A stretch of 64,000 bases of DNA, taken from the NCBI RefSeq assembly GCF_051401765.1, contig NW_027480481.1:1054001-1118000 (forward strand), given 5' to 3'. A program made the position numbers and the translations under genes. Origin of the DNA: Calliopsis andreniformis. Lineage: Eukaryota; Arthropoda; Insecta; Hymenoptera; Andrenidae. Positions 14,310-26,845 of the stretch are shown one piece after another. Numbering within the stretch: the first letter of the stretch is position 1; the number at the start of each line of letters is the position of its first letter. The notes beneath the pieces are model-generated. The model had not been told where the DNA came from. It saw only the letters and a program-made list of their open reading frames with translations, and did no database searches.

Positions 14310-14838
14310 TCAATACTCAAACCTCAATCCTCAACCCTCAGACCTCATCCTCCATCATCAATCCTCAATCCTCAATCCTCAATCTTCAATCCTCAGTACT
14401 CAATATTCACCCCAATCCTCAATCCTCAATCCTCAATCCTCAATCCTCAATCCTCAATCCTCAATCCTCGTTTCTCAAACCTCAATCCTCAACACTCAGA
14501 CCTCATCCTCAATTCTCAATTCTCAATCCTCAATCATCAAACCTCTATCTTCAATCCTCAATAATCAATCTCCAATCCTAGATCCTCAATCCTCAATCCT
14601 CAATCCCCAATCTTCAATCCTCAATAATCAATCTCCAATCCTAGATCGTCAACCCTCAATCCTCAACCCTCAATCCTCAATCCTCAATTTTCAATCCTCA
14701 ATCCTCAATCCTCAGACCTCAATCATCAATATTCAACCCTCAGTACTCGTCCTCAATCCACATCCCTCATTCCTCAATACTCAATCTTCAATCATCAATA
14801 TTCAATCTTCAATCCTCAATGCTCAATCCTCAATCCTC

Positions 14839-15757
14839 AATCCTCATTCTACAATCCTCAATACCCAATCCACAATCTTCAATCTTCAATCCTCAATTCG
14901 CAATCCTCAATCCTCAGTCCTCAGTCGTCAAACCTGAATCCCCGACCCTCAGCCTTCATCCTCAATCCTCAGACCTCAATCCTCAGTCCCCAATCCTCAA
15001 TAAACAATCTCCAGTCCTAGATCCTCAACGGTCAATCCTCAACCCTCAATCCTCAATCCTCATTCTTCAATCCTCAATACCCGATCCTCAATCTTCAATC
15101 CTCTATCAACAATCCTTAATTCTCAACCCTCAATCCTCAGTCCTCAGTCGTCAAACCTGAATCCCCGACCCTCAGCCTTCATCCTCAATCCTCAGACCTC
15201 AATCCTCAGTCCTCAGTCCTCAAACCTCAATCCTCAAAACTCAGACATCATCCTCAATCCTCAATCCTCAATCCTCAATCCTCAATCTTCAATCCTCAAT
15301 ACTCAATCTTCAATCCAAATCCACAGCCCTCAAACCTCAATTCTGAATCCTCAATACTCAACCATCAATCCTAAATACTCAATACCCAAAAGAATATCCT
15401 GAATTCTCAGGATTCAGTACTCAAACCTCAATCCTCAACCCTCAGCCCTCATCCTCCATCCTCAATCCTCAATCCTCAATCCTCAATCTTCAATCCTCAG
15501 TACACAATATTGAATCCCCAATCCTCAATCCTCAATCCTCAATCCTCAATCCTCAATCCTCAACCCTCAATCCTCATACCTCAAACCTCAATCCTCAACC
15601 CTCAGTCCTCATCCTCAATTCTCAATCCTCAATCCTCAATCCTCAATCTTCAATCCTCAATAATCAATCTCCAATCCTAGATACTCAGTCCACAATCTTC
15701 AATCCTTAATTCTCAATCTTCAATCCTCAATCCCCAGTCTTCAATCTTCAATCCTCA
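14839..15757. repeat. Junction block, restart of the left-hand unit
   Basis: At about 14.84 kb the variant order jumps from the 7.93-kb position of block 1 to its CATTCTACAATCC start. A short rearranged piece follows, in which the string TCAGTCGTCAAACCTGAATC appears twice (about 14.92 and 15.14 kb). From about 15.0 kb it follows block 1 at offset 14,710, including the hairpin at 15,396. That offset continues into the next block, so this is where two repeat systems meet. Confidence 0.65.
15396..15413. repeat. Hairpin landmark 8 (type A)
   Basis: Counterpart of landmark 1 at offset 14,710, in the junction block just before the 8-kb repeats begin. Confidence 0.9.
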
Positions 15758-16380
15758 ATGCTCAATCCTCAATCCTTAATCCTCAGTCCTCAATCCTCAG
15801 TCCTCAGTCCTCAAACCTCAATCCTCAACCCCCAGACATCATCCTCAATCCTCAATCCTCAATCCTCAATCCTCAATCTTCAATCCTCAATCCTCAGCCC
15901 TCAAACCTCAATTCTGAATCCTCAATACTCAACCTTCAATCCTCAATCTTCAATCCTCAGTACTCAATATTCAATCCCCAATCCTCAATCCTCAATCCTC
16001 AATCATCAATCCTCAATCCTCAACCCTCAATCCTCATTCCTCAAACCTCAATCCTCAACCCTCAGTCCTCATCCTCAATTCTCAATCCTCAATCCTCAAT
16101 CCTCAATCCTCAATCTTCAATCCTCAATAATCAACCTCCAATCCTAGATCCTCAATCCACAATCTCAATCCTTAATTCTCAGTCTTCAATCGTCAATCCC
16201 CAGTCTTCAATCTTCAATCCTCAATGCTCAATCCTCAATCCTCAATCCTCAGTCCTCAATCGTCAGTCCTCAATCCTCAAACCTCAATCCTCAATACTCA
16301 ATTTTCAATCCTCAATCCTCAATCTTCAATCCTCAATTCTCATTCCTCAATCCTCTGTCCTCAGTCCTCAAACTTCAATC

Positions 16381-17022
16381 CTCAACCCTCAGCCCTCATC
16401 CTCCATCCTCAATTCTTAATCATCAATCCTCAATCATCAATCCTCAATATTCAATCTTCAACCCTCAATCCTCAATCCTCAATCCTCGATCCTCAATCCT
16501 CAGTGATCAATACTCAATCTCTAATACACAATCATCAGTGCTCAATCCTCAATCCTCAATCCTCAATCTTCAATCCTCATTTCTCAAACCTCAATCCTCA
16601 ACCCACAATCCTCAACTTTCAATCCTCAATACTCAATCTTCAATCCTCAATCCTCAATCCTCAATCCTCAGTCCTCAATCCTCAGTCATCAATCCTCAAT
16701 CCTCAACCCTCAGCCCTCATCCTCCATCCTCAATTCTTAATCATCAATCCTCAATCATCAATCCTCAATATTCAATCTTCAACCCTCAATCCTCAATCCT
16801 CAATCCTCAATCCTCAATCCTCAGTGATCAATACTCAATCTCTAATACACAATCATCAGTGCTCAATCCTCAATCCCCAAGCCTCAGTCCTCAATCCTCA
16901 ATCCCCAAACCTCAATCCTCAACCGTCAGTCCTCGTCCTCAGTACTCGACCCTCAATCCTCAATCCTCAATCTTCAGTCTCCAATCCTAGATCCTCAAAC
17001 CTCAATCCTCAATAATCAATCT
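16381..17022. repeat. 321-base local tandem duplication
   Basis: The string starting CTCAACCCTCAGCCCTCATC occurs at 16,381 and 16,702, and the CAGTGATC marker at 16,501 and 16,822, both 321 bases apart. The copies share about 180 bases before the second turns into CCCCAAGCCTCAG while the first goes on to TCTTCAATCCTCATTTC. The same arrangement is present in the two other 8-kb copies (24.35 and 32.45 kb), so it predates their amplification. Confidence 0.7.
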
Positions 17023-17506
17023 TCAATCCTCAATCCTCAATCCTCAATGCTCAATCCCCAATATTCAATCCTCAAGAACCAATCTCCAATCCTAGATCCT
17101 CAACCCCCAATCCTCAATCCTCAATCCTCAATCCTCATTCTTCAATCCTCAATACCCAATCCTCAATCTTCAATCCTCTATCAACAATCCTGAATTCTCA
17201 CTCCTCAATCCTCAGTCCTCAGTCGTCAAACCTCAATCCCCGACCCTCAGCCCTCATCCTCAATCCTCATTCCTCAATCCTCAGTCCTCAGTCCTCAAAC
17301 CTCAATCCACAATCCTCAGACATCATCCTCAATCCTTAATCCTCAATCCTCAATCCTCAACCTTCAATCCTCAATACTCAATCTTCAATCCTCAATCCTC
17401 AGCCCTCAAACCTCAATTCTGAATCCTCAATACTCAACCGTCAATCCTCAATCCTCAGTCCTCAGTACTCAACCATCAATACTCAATTCTCAATACTCAA
17501 TAGAAT

Positions 17507-17524
17507 ATCCTGAATTCTCAGGAT
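17507..17524. repeat. Hairpin landmark 9 (type B)
   Basis: Type B copy in 8-kb copy 1. It corresponds to 25,471 and 33,575 in the next two copies. Confidence 0.9.
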
Positions 17525-18863
17525 TCAATACTCAAACCTCAATCCTCAACCCTCAGCCCTCATCCTCCATCATCAATCCTCAATCCTCAATCCTCAATCT
17601 TCAATCCTCAGTACTCAATATTCACCCCAATCCTCAATCCTCAATCCTCAATCCTCAATCCTCAATCCTCAATCCTCAATCCTCGTTTCTCAAACCTCAA
17701 TCCTCAACACTCAGACCTCATCCTCAATTCTCAATTCTCAATCCTCAATCATCAAACCTCAATCTTCAATCCTCAATAATCAATCTCCAATCCTAGATCC
17801 TCAATCCTCAATCCTCAATCCCCAATCTTCAATCCTCAATAATCAATCTCCAATCCTAGATCGTCAACCCTCAATCCTCAACCCTCAATCCTCAATCCTC
17901 AATTTTCAATCCTCAATCCTCAATCCTCAGACCTCAATCATCAATATTCAACCCTCAGTACTCGTCCTCAATCCACAACCCTCATTCCTCAATACTCAAT
18001 CTTCAATCATCAATATTCAATCTTCAATCCTCAATGCTCAATCCTCAATCCTCTATCCTCAATCCTCAATCTTCAATCCTCAGTCCTCAATCCTCAATCC
18101 TCAATTCTCAATCTTCAATCCTCAATACTCATTCTTCAGTCCTCAATCCTCAATCCTCAATCCTCAATCCTCAATCCTCAATCCTCAATCCTCAATCCTC
18201 ATTCTACAATCCTCAATACCCAATCCACAATCTTCAATCTTCAATCCTCAATTCGCAATCCTCAATCCTCAATCCTCAGACCTCAAGTATCAATACTCAA
18301 CCCCTCGTCCTCAATCCACAACACTCAATCCTCAATCGTTAATCTTCATTCATCAATATTCAACATTCAATCCTCAATCATCAATCCTCAATCTTCAATC
18401 CTCAATAATCAGTCTCCAATCCTAGATCCTCAATCCTCAATCCTCAAACCCCAATCCTCAATCCTCAATAAACAATCTCCAGTCCTAGATCCTCAACGCT
18501 CAATCCTCAAACCTCAATCCTCAATCCTCATTCTTCAATCCTCAATACCCGATCCTCAATCTTCAATCCTCTATCAACAATCCTTAATTCTCAACCCTCA
18601 ATCCTCAGTCCTCAGTCGTCAAACCTGAATCCCCGACCCTCAGCCTTCATCCTCAATCCTCAGACCTCAATCCTCAGTCCTCAGTCCTCAAACCTCAATC
18701 CTCAAACCTCAGACATCATCCTCAATCCTCAATCCTCAATCCTCAATCCTCAATCTTCAATCCTCAATACTCAATCTTCAATCCAAATCCACAGCCCTCA
18801 AACCTCAATTCTGAATCCTCAATACTCAACCATCAATCCTAAATTCTCAATACCCAAAAGAAT

Positions 18864-18881
18864 ATCCTGAATTCTCAGGAT
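18864..18881. repeat. Hairpin landmark 10 (type A)
   Basis: Type A copy in 8-kb copy 1, 1,357 bases after landmark 9. It corresponds to 26,828 and 34,520. Confidence 0.9.
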
Positions 18882-21800
18882 TCAGTACTCAAACCTCAAT
18901 CCTCAACCCTCAGCCCTCATCCTCCATCCTCAATCCTCAATCCTCAATCCTCAATCTTCAATCCTCAGTACACAATATTCAATCCCCAATCCTCAATCCT
19001 CAATCCTCAATCCTCAATCCTCAATCCTCAACCCTCAATCCTCATACCTCAAACCTCAATCCTCAACCACCAGTCCTCATCCTCAATTCTCAATCCTCAA
19101 TCCTCAATCCTCAATCTTCAATCCTCAATAATCAATCTCCAATCCTAGATACTCAGTCCACAATCTTCAATCCTTAATTCTCAATCTTCAATCCTCAATC
19201 CCCAGTCTTCAATCTTCAATCCTCAATGCTCAATCCTCAATCCTCTGTCCTCAGTCCTCAAACCTCAATCCTCAACCCTCAGCCCTCATCCTCCATCCTC
19301 AATTCTTAATCATCAATCCTCAATCATCAATCCTCAATATTCAATCTTCAACCCTCAATCCTCAATCCTCAATCCTCAATCCTCAATCCTCAGTGATCAA
19401 TACTCAATCTCTAATACACAATCATCAGTCCTCAATCCTCAATCCTCAATCCTCAATCCTCAATCCTCATTTCTCAAACCTCAACCCTCAATCTTCAATC
19501 CTCAATATCCAATCTTCAATCCTCAATAACCAATCTCCAATCCTAGATCCTCAACCCTCAATCCTCAATCCTCAATCCTCAATCCTCATTCTTCAATCCT
19601 CAATACCCAATCCTCAATCTTCAATCCTCTATCAACAATCCTTAATTCTCAATCCTCAATCCTCAGTCCTCAGCCGTCAAACCTCAATCCCCGACCCTCA
19701 GCCCTCATCCTCAATCCTCAGTCCTCAATCCTCAGTCCTCAATCCTCAAACCTCAATCCTCAATACTCAATTTTCAATCCTCAATCCTCAATCTTCAATC
19801 CTCAATTCTCAATCCTCAATCCTCTGTCCTCAGTCCTCAAACCTCAATCCTCAACCCTCAGCCCTCATCCTCCATCCTCAATTCTTAATCATCAATCCTC
19901 AATCATCAATCCTCAATATTCAATCTTCAACCCTCAATCCTCAATCCTCAATCCTCAATCCTCAATCCTCAATCCTCAATCTTCAATCCTCAATACTCAG
20001 TCTTCAATCCTCAATCCTCAATCCTCAATCCTCAGTCCTCAATCCTCAGTGATCAATCCTCAATCTTCCATCCTCAGTACTCAATATTCAATCCCCAATC
20101 CTCAATCCTCAACCCTCAATCCTCAATCCTCAATCCTCAATCCTCATCCCTCAATCCTCATTCCTCAAACCTCAATCCTCAACCCTCAGTCCTCATCCTC
20201 AATACTCAATCCTCAATCCTCAATCCTCAATCCTTAATCTTCAATCCTCAATAATCAATCTCCAATCCTAGATCGTCGATCCACAATCTTCAATCCTTAA
20301 TTCTCAATCTTCAATCCTCAATCCCCAGTCTTCAATATTCAATCCTCAATGCTCAATCCTCAATCCTCAATCCTCAGTCCTCAATCCTCAGTCCTCAATC
20401 CTCAAACCTAAATCCTCTACCGTCAGTCCTCGTCCTCAATCCTCAAACCTCAATCCTCAATTCTCAATATTCAATCATCAATACTCAATCTTCAATCCTC
20501 AATCCTCAGTCCTCAATCCTCAATACTCAACCCTCAATATTCAACACACAATCCTCAGCCATGAATCCTCAATGCTCAACCATCAATCCTCAATTCTCAA
20601 TACTCAATCCTCAATCGCCAATCCTCAATCCCCAATCCTCAATCTCCAATCCTCAATCCTCAGTCCTCAATCCTCAGTCCTCAATCCTCAAACCTAAATC
20701 CTCTACCGTCAGTCCTCGTCCTCAATCCTCAAACCTCAATCCTCAATTCTCAATATTCAATCATCAATACTCAATCTTCAATCCTCAATCGTCAATCCTC
20801 AATCCTCAATCTTCAATCCTCAATAATCAATCTCCAATCCTACATCCTCAATCCCCAATCCTCAATCCTTAATCCTCAATCTTCAATCCTCTATCGCCAG
20901 TCCTCAATCTTCAATCCTCAATGCTCAATCCTCAATCCTCAATCCTCAGTCCTCAATCCTCAATCCTCAAACCTCAATCCTCAACCGTCAGTCCTCGTCC
21001 TCAATCCTCAACCCTCAATCCTCAATCCTCAATCTTCAATCTCCAATCCTAGATCCTCAATCCTCAATCCTCAATCCCCAATCTTCAATCTTCAATAATC
21101 AATCTCCAATCCTAGATCCTCAATCCTCAATCGTCAATCCCCAATCTTCAATCCTCAATAATCAATCTCCAATCCTAGATCCTCAACCCTCAATCCTCAA
21201 TGCTCAATCCTCAATCCTCAATCCTCTATCCTCAATCTTCAATCCTCAACCCGCAATCCTCAATCCTGAATCCTCAATCCTCAATCTTCAATCCTCAATA
21301 CTCAATCTTCAATCCACAATCCACAATCGTCAATCCTCAATCCTCAATCTTCAATCCTCAATACTCAATTTTCAATCCTCAATCCTCAATCCTCAGTGAT
21401 CAATACTCAATCATTAATACACAATCCTCAATTCTCAATCCTCAATCCTCAATCCTCAATCCTCAATCCTCATTTCACAAACCTCAATCCTCAACCCTCA
21501 GTCCTCATCTTCAATTCTCAATTCTCAATCCTCAATCATCAATCCTCAATCTTCAGTCCTCAATCGCCAGTCCTCAATCTTCAATCCTCAATGCTCAATC
21601 CTCAATCCTCAATCCTCAGTCCTCAATCCTCAATCCTCAATCCTCAAACCTCAATCCTCAACCGTCAGTCCTCGTCCTCAATCCTCAACCCTCAATCCTC
21701 AATCCTCAATCTTCAATCTCCAATCCTAGATCCTCAATCCTCAATCCTCAATCCCCAATCTTCAATACTCAATAATCAATCTCCAATCCTAGATCCTCAA

Positions 21801-24800
21801 TCCTCAATCCTCAATCCCCAATCTTCAATCCTCAATAGTCAATCTCCAATTCTAGATCCTCAACCCTCAATCTTCAATCCTCAATCCTCAATCCTAATTC
21901 TTCAATCCTCAATACCCAATCCTCAATCTTCAATCCTCTATCAACAATCCTTAATTCTCAATCCTCAATCGTCAGTCCTCAGCCGTCAAACCTCAATCCC
22001 CGACCCTCAGCCCTCATCCTCAATCCTCAGTCCTCAATCCTCAGTCCTCAGTCCTCAAACCTCAATCCTCAACCCTCAGACATCATCCTCAATCCTCAAT
22101 CCTCAATCCTCAATCCTCAATCTTCAATCCCTAATACTCAATCTTCAATCCTCAATCCTCAGTCCTCAAACCTCTATCCTGAATCTTCAATACTCAACCT
22201 TCAAGCCTCAATCCTCAGTCCTCAATCCTCAATCCTCAATCTTCAATCCTCAATATCCAATCTTCAATCCTCAATCCTCAATCCTCAATCCTCAATCCTC
22301 AATTTTCAATCCTCAATCCTCAATCCTCAGACCTCAATCATCAATATTCAACCCTCAGTCCTCGTCCTCAATCCACAACCCTCAATCCTCAATCCTCAAT
22401 CTTCAATCATCAATATTCAATCTTCAATCCTCAATGCTCAATCCTCAATCCTCAATCCTCTATCCTCAATCTTTAATCCTCAATCCTCAATCCTCAATCC
22501 TCAATCCTCAATCTTCAATCCTCAATACACAATCTTCAATCCACAATCCACAATCGTCAATCCTCAATCCTCAATCTTCAATCCTCAATACTCAATCTTC
22601 AATCCTCAATCCTCAATCCTCAATTCTCAATCCTCAGTCCTCTGTCCTCAGTCCTCAAACCTCAATCCTCAACACTCAGCCCTCATCCTCCATCCTCAAT
22701 CCTTAATCATCAATCCTCAATCTTCAATCCTCAATATTCAATCATCAACCCTCAATCCTCAACACTCAATCCTCAATCCTCAATCCTCAGTGATCAATAC
22801 TCAATCTTTAATACACAATCCTCAATCCTCAATCCTCAATCCTCAATCCTCAATCCTCAATCCTCATTTCTCAAACCTCAATCCTCAACCCTCAGTCCTC
22901 ATCCTCAATTCTCAATTCTCAATTCTCAATCCTCAATCATCAATCCTCAATCTTCAATCCTCAATAATCAATCTCCAATCCTAGATACTCAATCCTCAAT
23001 CCTCAATCCCCAATCTTCAATCCTCAATAATCAATCTCCAATCCTAGATACTCAATCCTCAATCCTCAATCCCCAATCTTCAATCCTCAATATTCAATCT
23101 CCAATTCTAGATCCTCAACCCTCAATCCTCAATCCTCAATCCTCAATCCTCATTCTTCAATCCTCAATACCCAATCCTCAATCTTCAGTCCTCTATCAAC
23201 AATCCTTAATTCTCAATCCTCAATCCTCAGTCCTCAGCCGCCAAACCTCAATCCCCGACCATCAGCCCTCATCCTCATTCCTCAGTCCTCAATCCTCAGT
23301 CCTCAGTCCTCAAACCTCAATCCTCAACCCTCAGCCCTCAGCCTCCATCCACAGTCCTCAATCCTCAATCCTCAATCTTCAATCCTCAGTACTCAATATT
23401 CAATCCCCAATCCTCAATCCTCAATCCTCAATCCTCAATCCTCAGGCATCAATACTCAATCTTCAATACTCAATCCTCAATCCTCAATCCTCAATCCTCA
23501 ACCCTACCCTCAATCCCTATTCTTCAAACCTCAATCCTCAACCCTCAGTCCTCATACTCAATTCTCAATCATCAATCCTCAATCCTCAATCCTCAATCTT
23601 CAATCCTCAATAATCAATCTCCAATCCTAGATCCTCAATCCACAATCTTCAATCCTTAATTCTCAATCATCAATCCTCAATCCCCAGTCTTCAATCTTCA
23701 ATCCTCAATGCTTAATCCTCAATCCTCAATCCTCAGTCCTCAATCCTTAATCCTCAGTCCTCAATCCTCAGTCCTCAGTCCTCAAACCTCAATCCTCAAC
23801 CCCCAGACATCATCCTCAATCCTCAATCCTCAATCCTCAATCCTCAATCTTCAATCCTCAATCCTCAGCCCTCAAACCTCAATTCTGAATCCTCAATACT
23901 CAACCTTCAATCCTCAATCTTCAATCCTCAGTACTCAATATTCAATCCCCAATCCTCAATCCTCAATCCTCAATCATCAATCCTCAATCCTCAACCCTCA
24001 ATCCTCATTCCTCAAACCTCAATCCTCAACCCTCAGTCCTCATCCTCAATTCTCAATCCTCAATCCTCAATCCTCAATCCTCAATCTTCAATCCTCAATA
24101 ATCAACCTCCAATCCTAGATCCTCAATCCACAATCTCAATCCTTAATTCTCAGTCTTCAATCGTCAATCCCCAGTCTTCAATCTTCAATCCTCAATGCTC
24201 AATCCTCAATCCTCAATCCTCAGTCCTCAATCGTCAGTCCTCAATCCTCAAACCTCAATCCTCAATACTCAATTTTCAATCCTCAATCCTCAATCTTCAA
24301 TCCTCAATTCTCATTCCTCAATCCTCTGTCCTCAGTCCTCAAACTTCAATCCTCAACCCTCAGCCCTCATCCTCCATCCTCAATTCTTAATCATCAATCC
24401 TCAATCATCAATCCTCAATATTCAATCTTCAACCCTCAATCCTCAATCCTCAATCCTCGATCCTCAATCCTCAGTGATCAATACTCAATCTCTAATACAC
24501 AATCATCAGTGCTCAATCCTCAATCCTCAATCCTCAATCTTCAATCCTCATTTCTCAAACCTCAATCCTCAACCCACAATCCTCAACTTTCAATCCTCAA
24601 TACTCAATCTTCAATCCTCAATCCTCAATCCTCAATCCTCAGTCCTCAATCCTCAGTCATCAATCCTCAATCCTCAACCCTCAGCCCTCATCCTCCATCC
24701 TCAATTCTTAATCATCAATCCTCAATCATCAATCCTCAATATTCAATCTTCAACCCTCAATCCTCAATCCTCAATCCTCAATCCTCAGTGATCAATACTC

Positions 24801-25470
24801 AATCTCTAATACACAATCATCAGTGCTCAATCCTCAATCCCCAAGCCTCAGTCCTCAATCCTCAATCCCCAAACCTCAATCCTCAACCGTCAGTCCTCGT
24901 CCTCAGTACTCGACCCTCAATCCTCAATCCTCAATCTTCAGTCTCCAATCCTAGATCCTCAAACCTCAATCCTCAATAATCAATCTTCAATCCTCAATCC
25001 TCAATCCTCAATGCTCAATCCCCAATATTCAATCCTCAAGAACCAATCTCCAATCCTAGATCCTCAACCCCCAATCCTCAATCCTCAATCCTCAATCCTC
25101 ATTCTTCAATCCTCAATACCCAATCCTCAATCTTCAATCCTCTATCAACAATCCTGAATTCTCACTCCTCAATCCTCAGTCCTCAGTCGTCAAACCTCAA
25201 TCCCCGACCCTCAGCCCTCATCCTCAATCCTCATTCCTCAATCCTCAGTCCTCAGTCCTCAAACCTCAATCCACAATCCTCAGACATCATCCTCAATCCT
25301 TAATCCTCAATCCTCAATCCTCAACCTTCAATCCTCAATACTCAATCTTCAATCCTCAATCCTCAGCCCTCAAACCTCAATTCTGAATCCTCAATACTCA
25401 ACCGTCAATCCTCAATCCTCAGTCCTCAGTACTCAACCATCAATACTCAATTCTCAATACTCAATAGAAT

Positions 25471-25488
25471 ATCCTGAATTCTCAGGAT
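25471..25488. repeat. Hairpin landmark 11 (type B)
   Basis: Exactly 7,964 bases after landmark 9, in 8-kb copy 2. Confidence 0.9.
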
Positions 25489-26827
25489 TCAATACTCAAA
25501 CCTCAATCCTCAACCCTCAGCCCTCATCCTCCATCATCAATCCTCAATCCTCAATCCTCAATCTTCAATCCTCAGTACTCAATATTCACCCCAATCCTCA
25601 ATCCTCAATCCTCAATCCTCAATCCTCAATCCTCAATCCTCAATCCTCGTTTCTCAAACCTCAATCCTCAACACTCAGACCTCATCCTCAATTCTCAATT
25701 CTCAATCCTCAATCATCAAACCTCAATCTTCAATCCTCAATAATCAATCTCCAATCCTAGATCCTCAATCCTCAATCCTCAATCCCCAATCTTCAATCCT
25801 CAATAATCAATCTCCAATCCTAGATCGTCAACCCTCAATCCTCAACCCTCAATCCTCAATCCTCAATTTTCAATCCTCAATCCTCAATCCTCAGACCTCA
25901 ATCATCAATATTCAACCCTCAGTACTCGTCCTCAATCCACAACCCTCATTCCTCAATACTCAATCTTCAATCATCAATATTCAATCTTCAATCCTCAATG
26001 CTCAATCCTCAATCCTCTATCCTCAATCCTCAATCTTCAATCCTCAGTCCTCAATCCTCAATCCTCAATTCTCAATCTTCAATCCTCAATACTCATTCTT
26101 CAGTCCTCAATCCTCAATCCTCAATCCTCAATCCTCAATCCTCAATCCTCAATCCTCAATCCTCATTCTACAATCCTCAATACCCAATCCACAATCTTCA
26201 ATCTTCAATCCTCAATTCGCAATCCTCAATCCTCAATCCTCAGACCTCAAGTATCAATACTCAACCCCTCGTCCTCAATCCACAACACTCAATCCTCAAT
26301 CGTTAATCTTCATTCATCAATATTCAACATTCAATCCTCAATCATCAATCCTCAATCTTCAATCCTCAATAATCAGTCTCCAATCCTAGATCCTCAATCC
26401 TCAATCCTCAAACCCCAATCCTCAATCCTCAATAAACAATCTCCAGTCCTAGATCCTCAACGCTCAATCCTCAAACCTCAATCCTCAATCCTCATTCTTC
26501 AATCCTCAATACCCGATCCTCAATCTTCAATCCTCTATCAACAATCCTTAATTCTCAACCCTCAATCCTCAGTCCTCAGTCGTCAAACCTGAATCCCCGA
26601 CCCTCAGCCTTCATCCTCAATCCTCAGACCTCAATCCTCAGTCCTCAGTCCTCAAACCTCAATCCTCAAACCTCAGACATCATCCTCAATCCTCAATCCT
26701 CAATCCTCAATCCTCAATCTTCAATCCTCAATACTCAATCTTCAATCCAAATCCACAGCCCTCAAACCTCAATTCTGAATCCTCAATACTCAACCATCAA
26801 TCCTAAATTCTCAATACCCAAAAGAAT

Positions 26828-26845
26828 ATCCTGAATTCTCAGGAT
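26828..26845. repeat. Hairpin landmark 12 (type A)
   Basis: Exactly 7,964 bases after landmark 10, in 8-kb copy 2. Confidence 0.9.

Larger units (their letters stand above)
8568..14838. repeat. Higher-order repeat block 2, shortened copy of block 1
   Basis: Aligned to block 1, this copy keeps offset 8,568 to about 9.45 kb. It then skips 404 bases (offset 8,164) and near 10.42 kb skips 1,261 more (offset 6,903), which holds to about 14.83 kb. Hairpins at 9,254, 11,812 and 14,292 match those at 686, 4,909 and 7,389; the block 1 hairpin at 3,216 lies in the skipped segment. Matching stretches differ by only scattered single bases. Confidence 0.78.
15758..23707. repeat. 8-kb higher-order repeat, copy 1
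   Basis: First of three head-to-tail copies. The copy 1 to copy 2 offset is 7,971 at the left and 7,964 from about 17 kb on, because copy 2 lacks one heptamer near 24.78 kb. It holds hairpins at 17,507 and 18,864 and a local 321-base duplication near 16.4-17.0 kb. The first 2.5 kb is derived from the left-hand unit. From 19.2 kb the variant order is new to the window and is the source of markers such as AGCCATGAATCC at 20,559. Confidence 0.82.
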